In this document: positions 5,528-5,846 of the stretch, piece after piece
Layout: every line of letters starts with the position of its first letter
How positions within the stretch are numbered: the first letter of the stretch is position 1
From: an uncultured Bacteroidota bacterium
GTDB taxonomy: Bacteria > Bacteroidota > Bacteroidia > Chitinophagales > Chitinophagaceae
Assembly: GCA_946479055.1 (NCBI GenBank)
Contig: CAMLEX010000344.1
Location: 1 to 5,846, forward strand
Length of the DNA stretch: 5,846 nt
Direction of reading: 5' to 3'
Made by a program: the position numbers and the translations under genes
The notes under the pieces: model-generated
What the model saw: only the letters and a program-made list of their open reading frames with translations
Database searches by the model: none
Told to the model about the DNA's origin: nothing

Positions 5528-5582
5528 TCCCAACTTAATGGGAATGAGGAATTTGGGAGACTAAGTAGTCCTTGAGATGAAA
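5528..5582 (+). promoter_or_regulatory. Probable L1-binding autoregulatory leader of the rplK operon
   Basis: The leader contains GGGAG (5555-5559), then a short GACT/AGTC stem (5559-5562, 5567-5570), then CCTTGAGAT (5570-5578). In the 23S rRNA L1 site (helices 76-78) the same order is GGGAG on one strand and CCUUGAAAU on the other. L1 is known to repress the L11-L1 operon by binding such an mRNA mimic. A 5' segment TCCCAA (5528-5533) can pair with TTGGGA (5553-5558), hiding the GGGAG, or TCCCA can pair locally with TGGGA (5539-5543). The resemblance is from my memory of E. coli 23S rRNA, not an alignment. Confidence 0.5.
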
Positions 5583-5609
5583 GGTCGTTAACACCAAAAA
5601 AGATTTAAA

Positions 5610-5846
5610 ATGGCAAAAGAAATCAGTGGCTATGTAAAGCTACAGTGCAAGGGCGGCCAGGCCAACCCTGCACCTCCGATCGGTCCTGCATTAGGTTCCA
5701 AGGGTGTAAACATCATGGAATTTTGTAAGCAATTCAATGCTCGCACACAGGACAAACAAGGGAAGGTACTTCCCGTATTAATCACAGTATATACTGACAA
5801 AAGTTTTGATTTCGTTATCAAAACACCTCCTGCAGCTATTCAGCTG
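5610..5846 (+). CDS. rplK: 50S ribosomal protein L11, 5' part
   Basis: The first 79 codons of L11; the gene continues past the right edge. L11 binds the GTPase-associated region of 23S rRNA at the base of the stalk. The N-terminal domain carries the family signatures [41 protein letters not shown] (19-47) and [16 protein letters not shown] (64-79), including the proline-rich segment bound by thiopeptides such as thiostrepton. The ATG at 5610 follows the A-rich AAAAAAGATTTAAA with no Shine-Dalgarno. rplA, rplJ and rplL would be expected to follow. It appears regular within what is visible. Confidence 0.97.
   Translation, partial: MAKEISGYVKLQCKGGQANPAPPIGPALGSKGVNIMEFCKQFNARTQDKQGKVLPVLITVYTDKSFDFVIKTPPAAIQL

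Noticed and set aside
5630..5821. A minus-strand frame opposite rplK
   Set aside because: It is a shadow of the L11 coding sequence, whose codons translate to the conserved family motifs.

Overview
The window looks like a chromosomal segment from the phylum Bacteroidota, most likely near the Chitinophagaceae (class assignment is an inference). Three things point there. Start codons lack Shine-Dalgarno sequences and sit behind A-rich leaders. Three spacers carry the Bacteroidota -7 promoter motif TAnnTTTG. The gene order is the one usual for that phylum: hpf, tRNA-Thr/Tyr/Gly/Thr, tuf, tRNA-Trp, secE, nusG, rplK. The EF-Tu, SecE, NusG and L11 sequences read as typical members of that lineage.

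Layout: the 3' part of a short ribosome hibernation factor gene (1-215) ends at a strong intrinsic terminator. A 298-bp gene-free stretch carries the promoter of a four-tRNA cluster: Thr-TGT, Tyr-GTA, Gly-TCC and Thr-GGT (545-1042). The cluster probably continues into tuf (1153-2340). A spacer made of short repeats and a hairpin precedes tRNA-Trp (2463-2533), with its own TATCTTTG box. A second palindromic spacer leads to secE and nusG, which overlap by one base (TAATG). An intrinsic terminator follows nusG. A 613-residue membrane alkaline-phosphatase-superfamily enzyme related to lipoteichoic acid synthase (3579-5420) then interrupts the usual nusG-rplK junction. The window closes with a promoter, a structured leader resembling the L1-binding site of 23S rRNA, and the first 79 codons of rplK (L11).

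Functionally this is translation and transcription machinery: ribosome storage (HPF), tRNAs, aminoacyl-tRNA delivery (EF-Tu), protein export (SecE), transcription elongation (NusG) and the ribosomal stalk base (L11). The envelope enzyme is the one accessory gene.

I see no CRISPR array, transposase, toxin-antitoxin pair or other clear defence or mobile system. The most unusual content is the intergenic DNA, where several spacers hold inverted repeats, some built from 7-8 bp tandem units, and the envelope gene inserted in the ribosomal-protein neighbourhood, whose substrate-site residues differ from those of LtaS.
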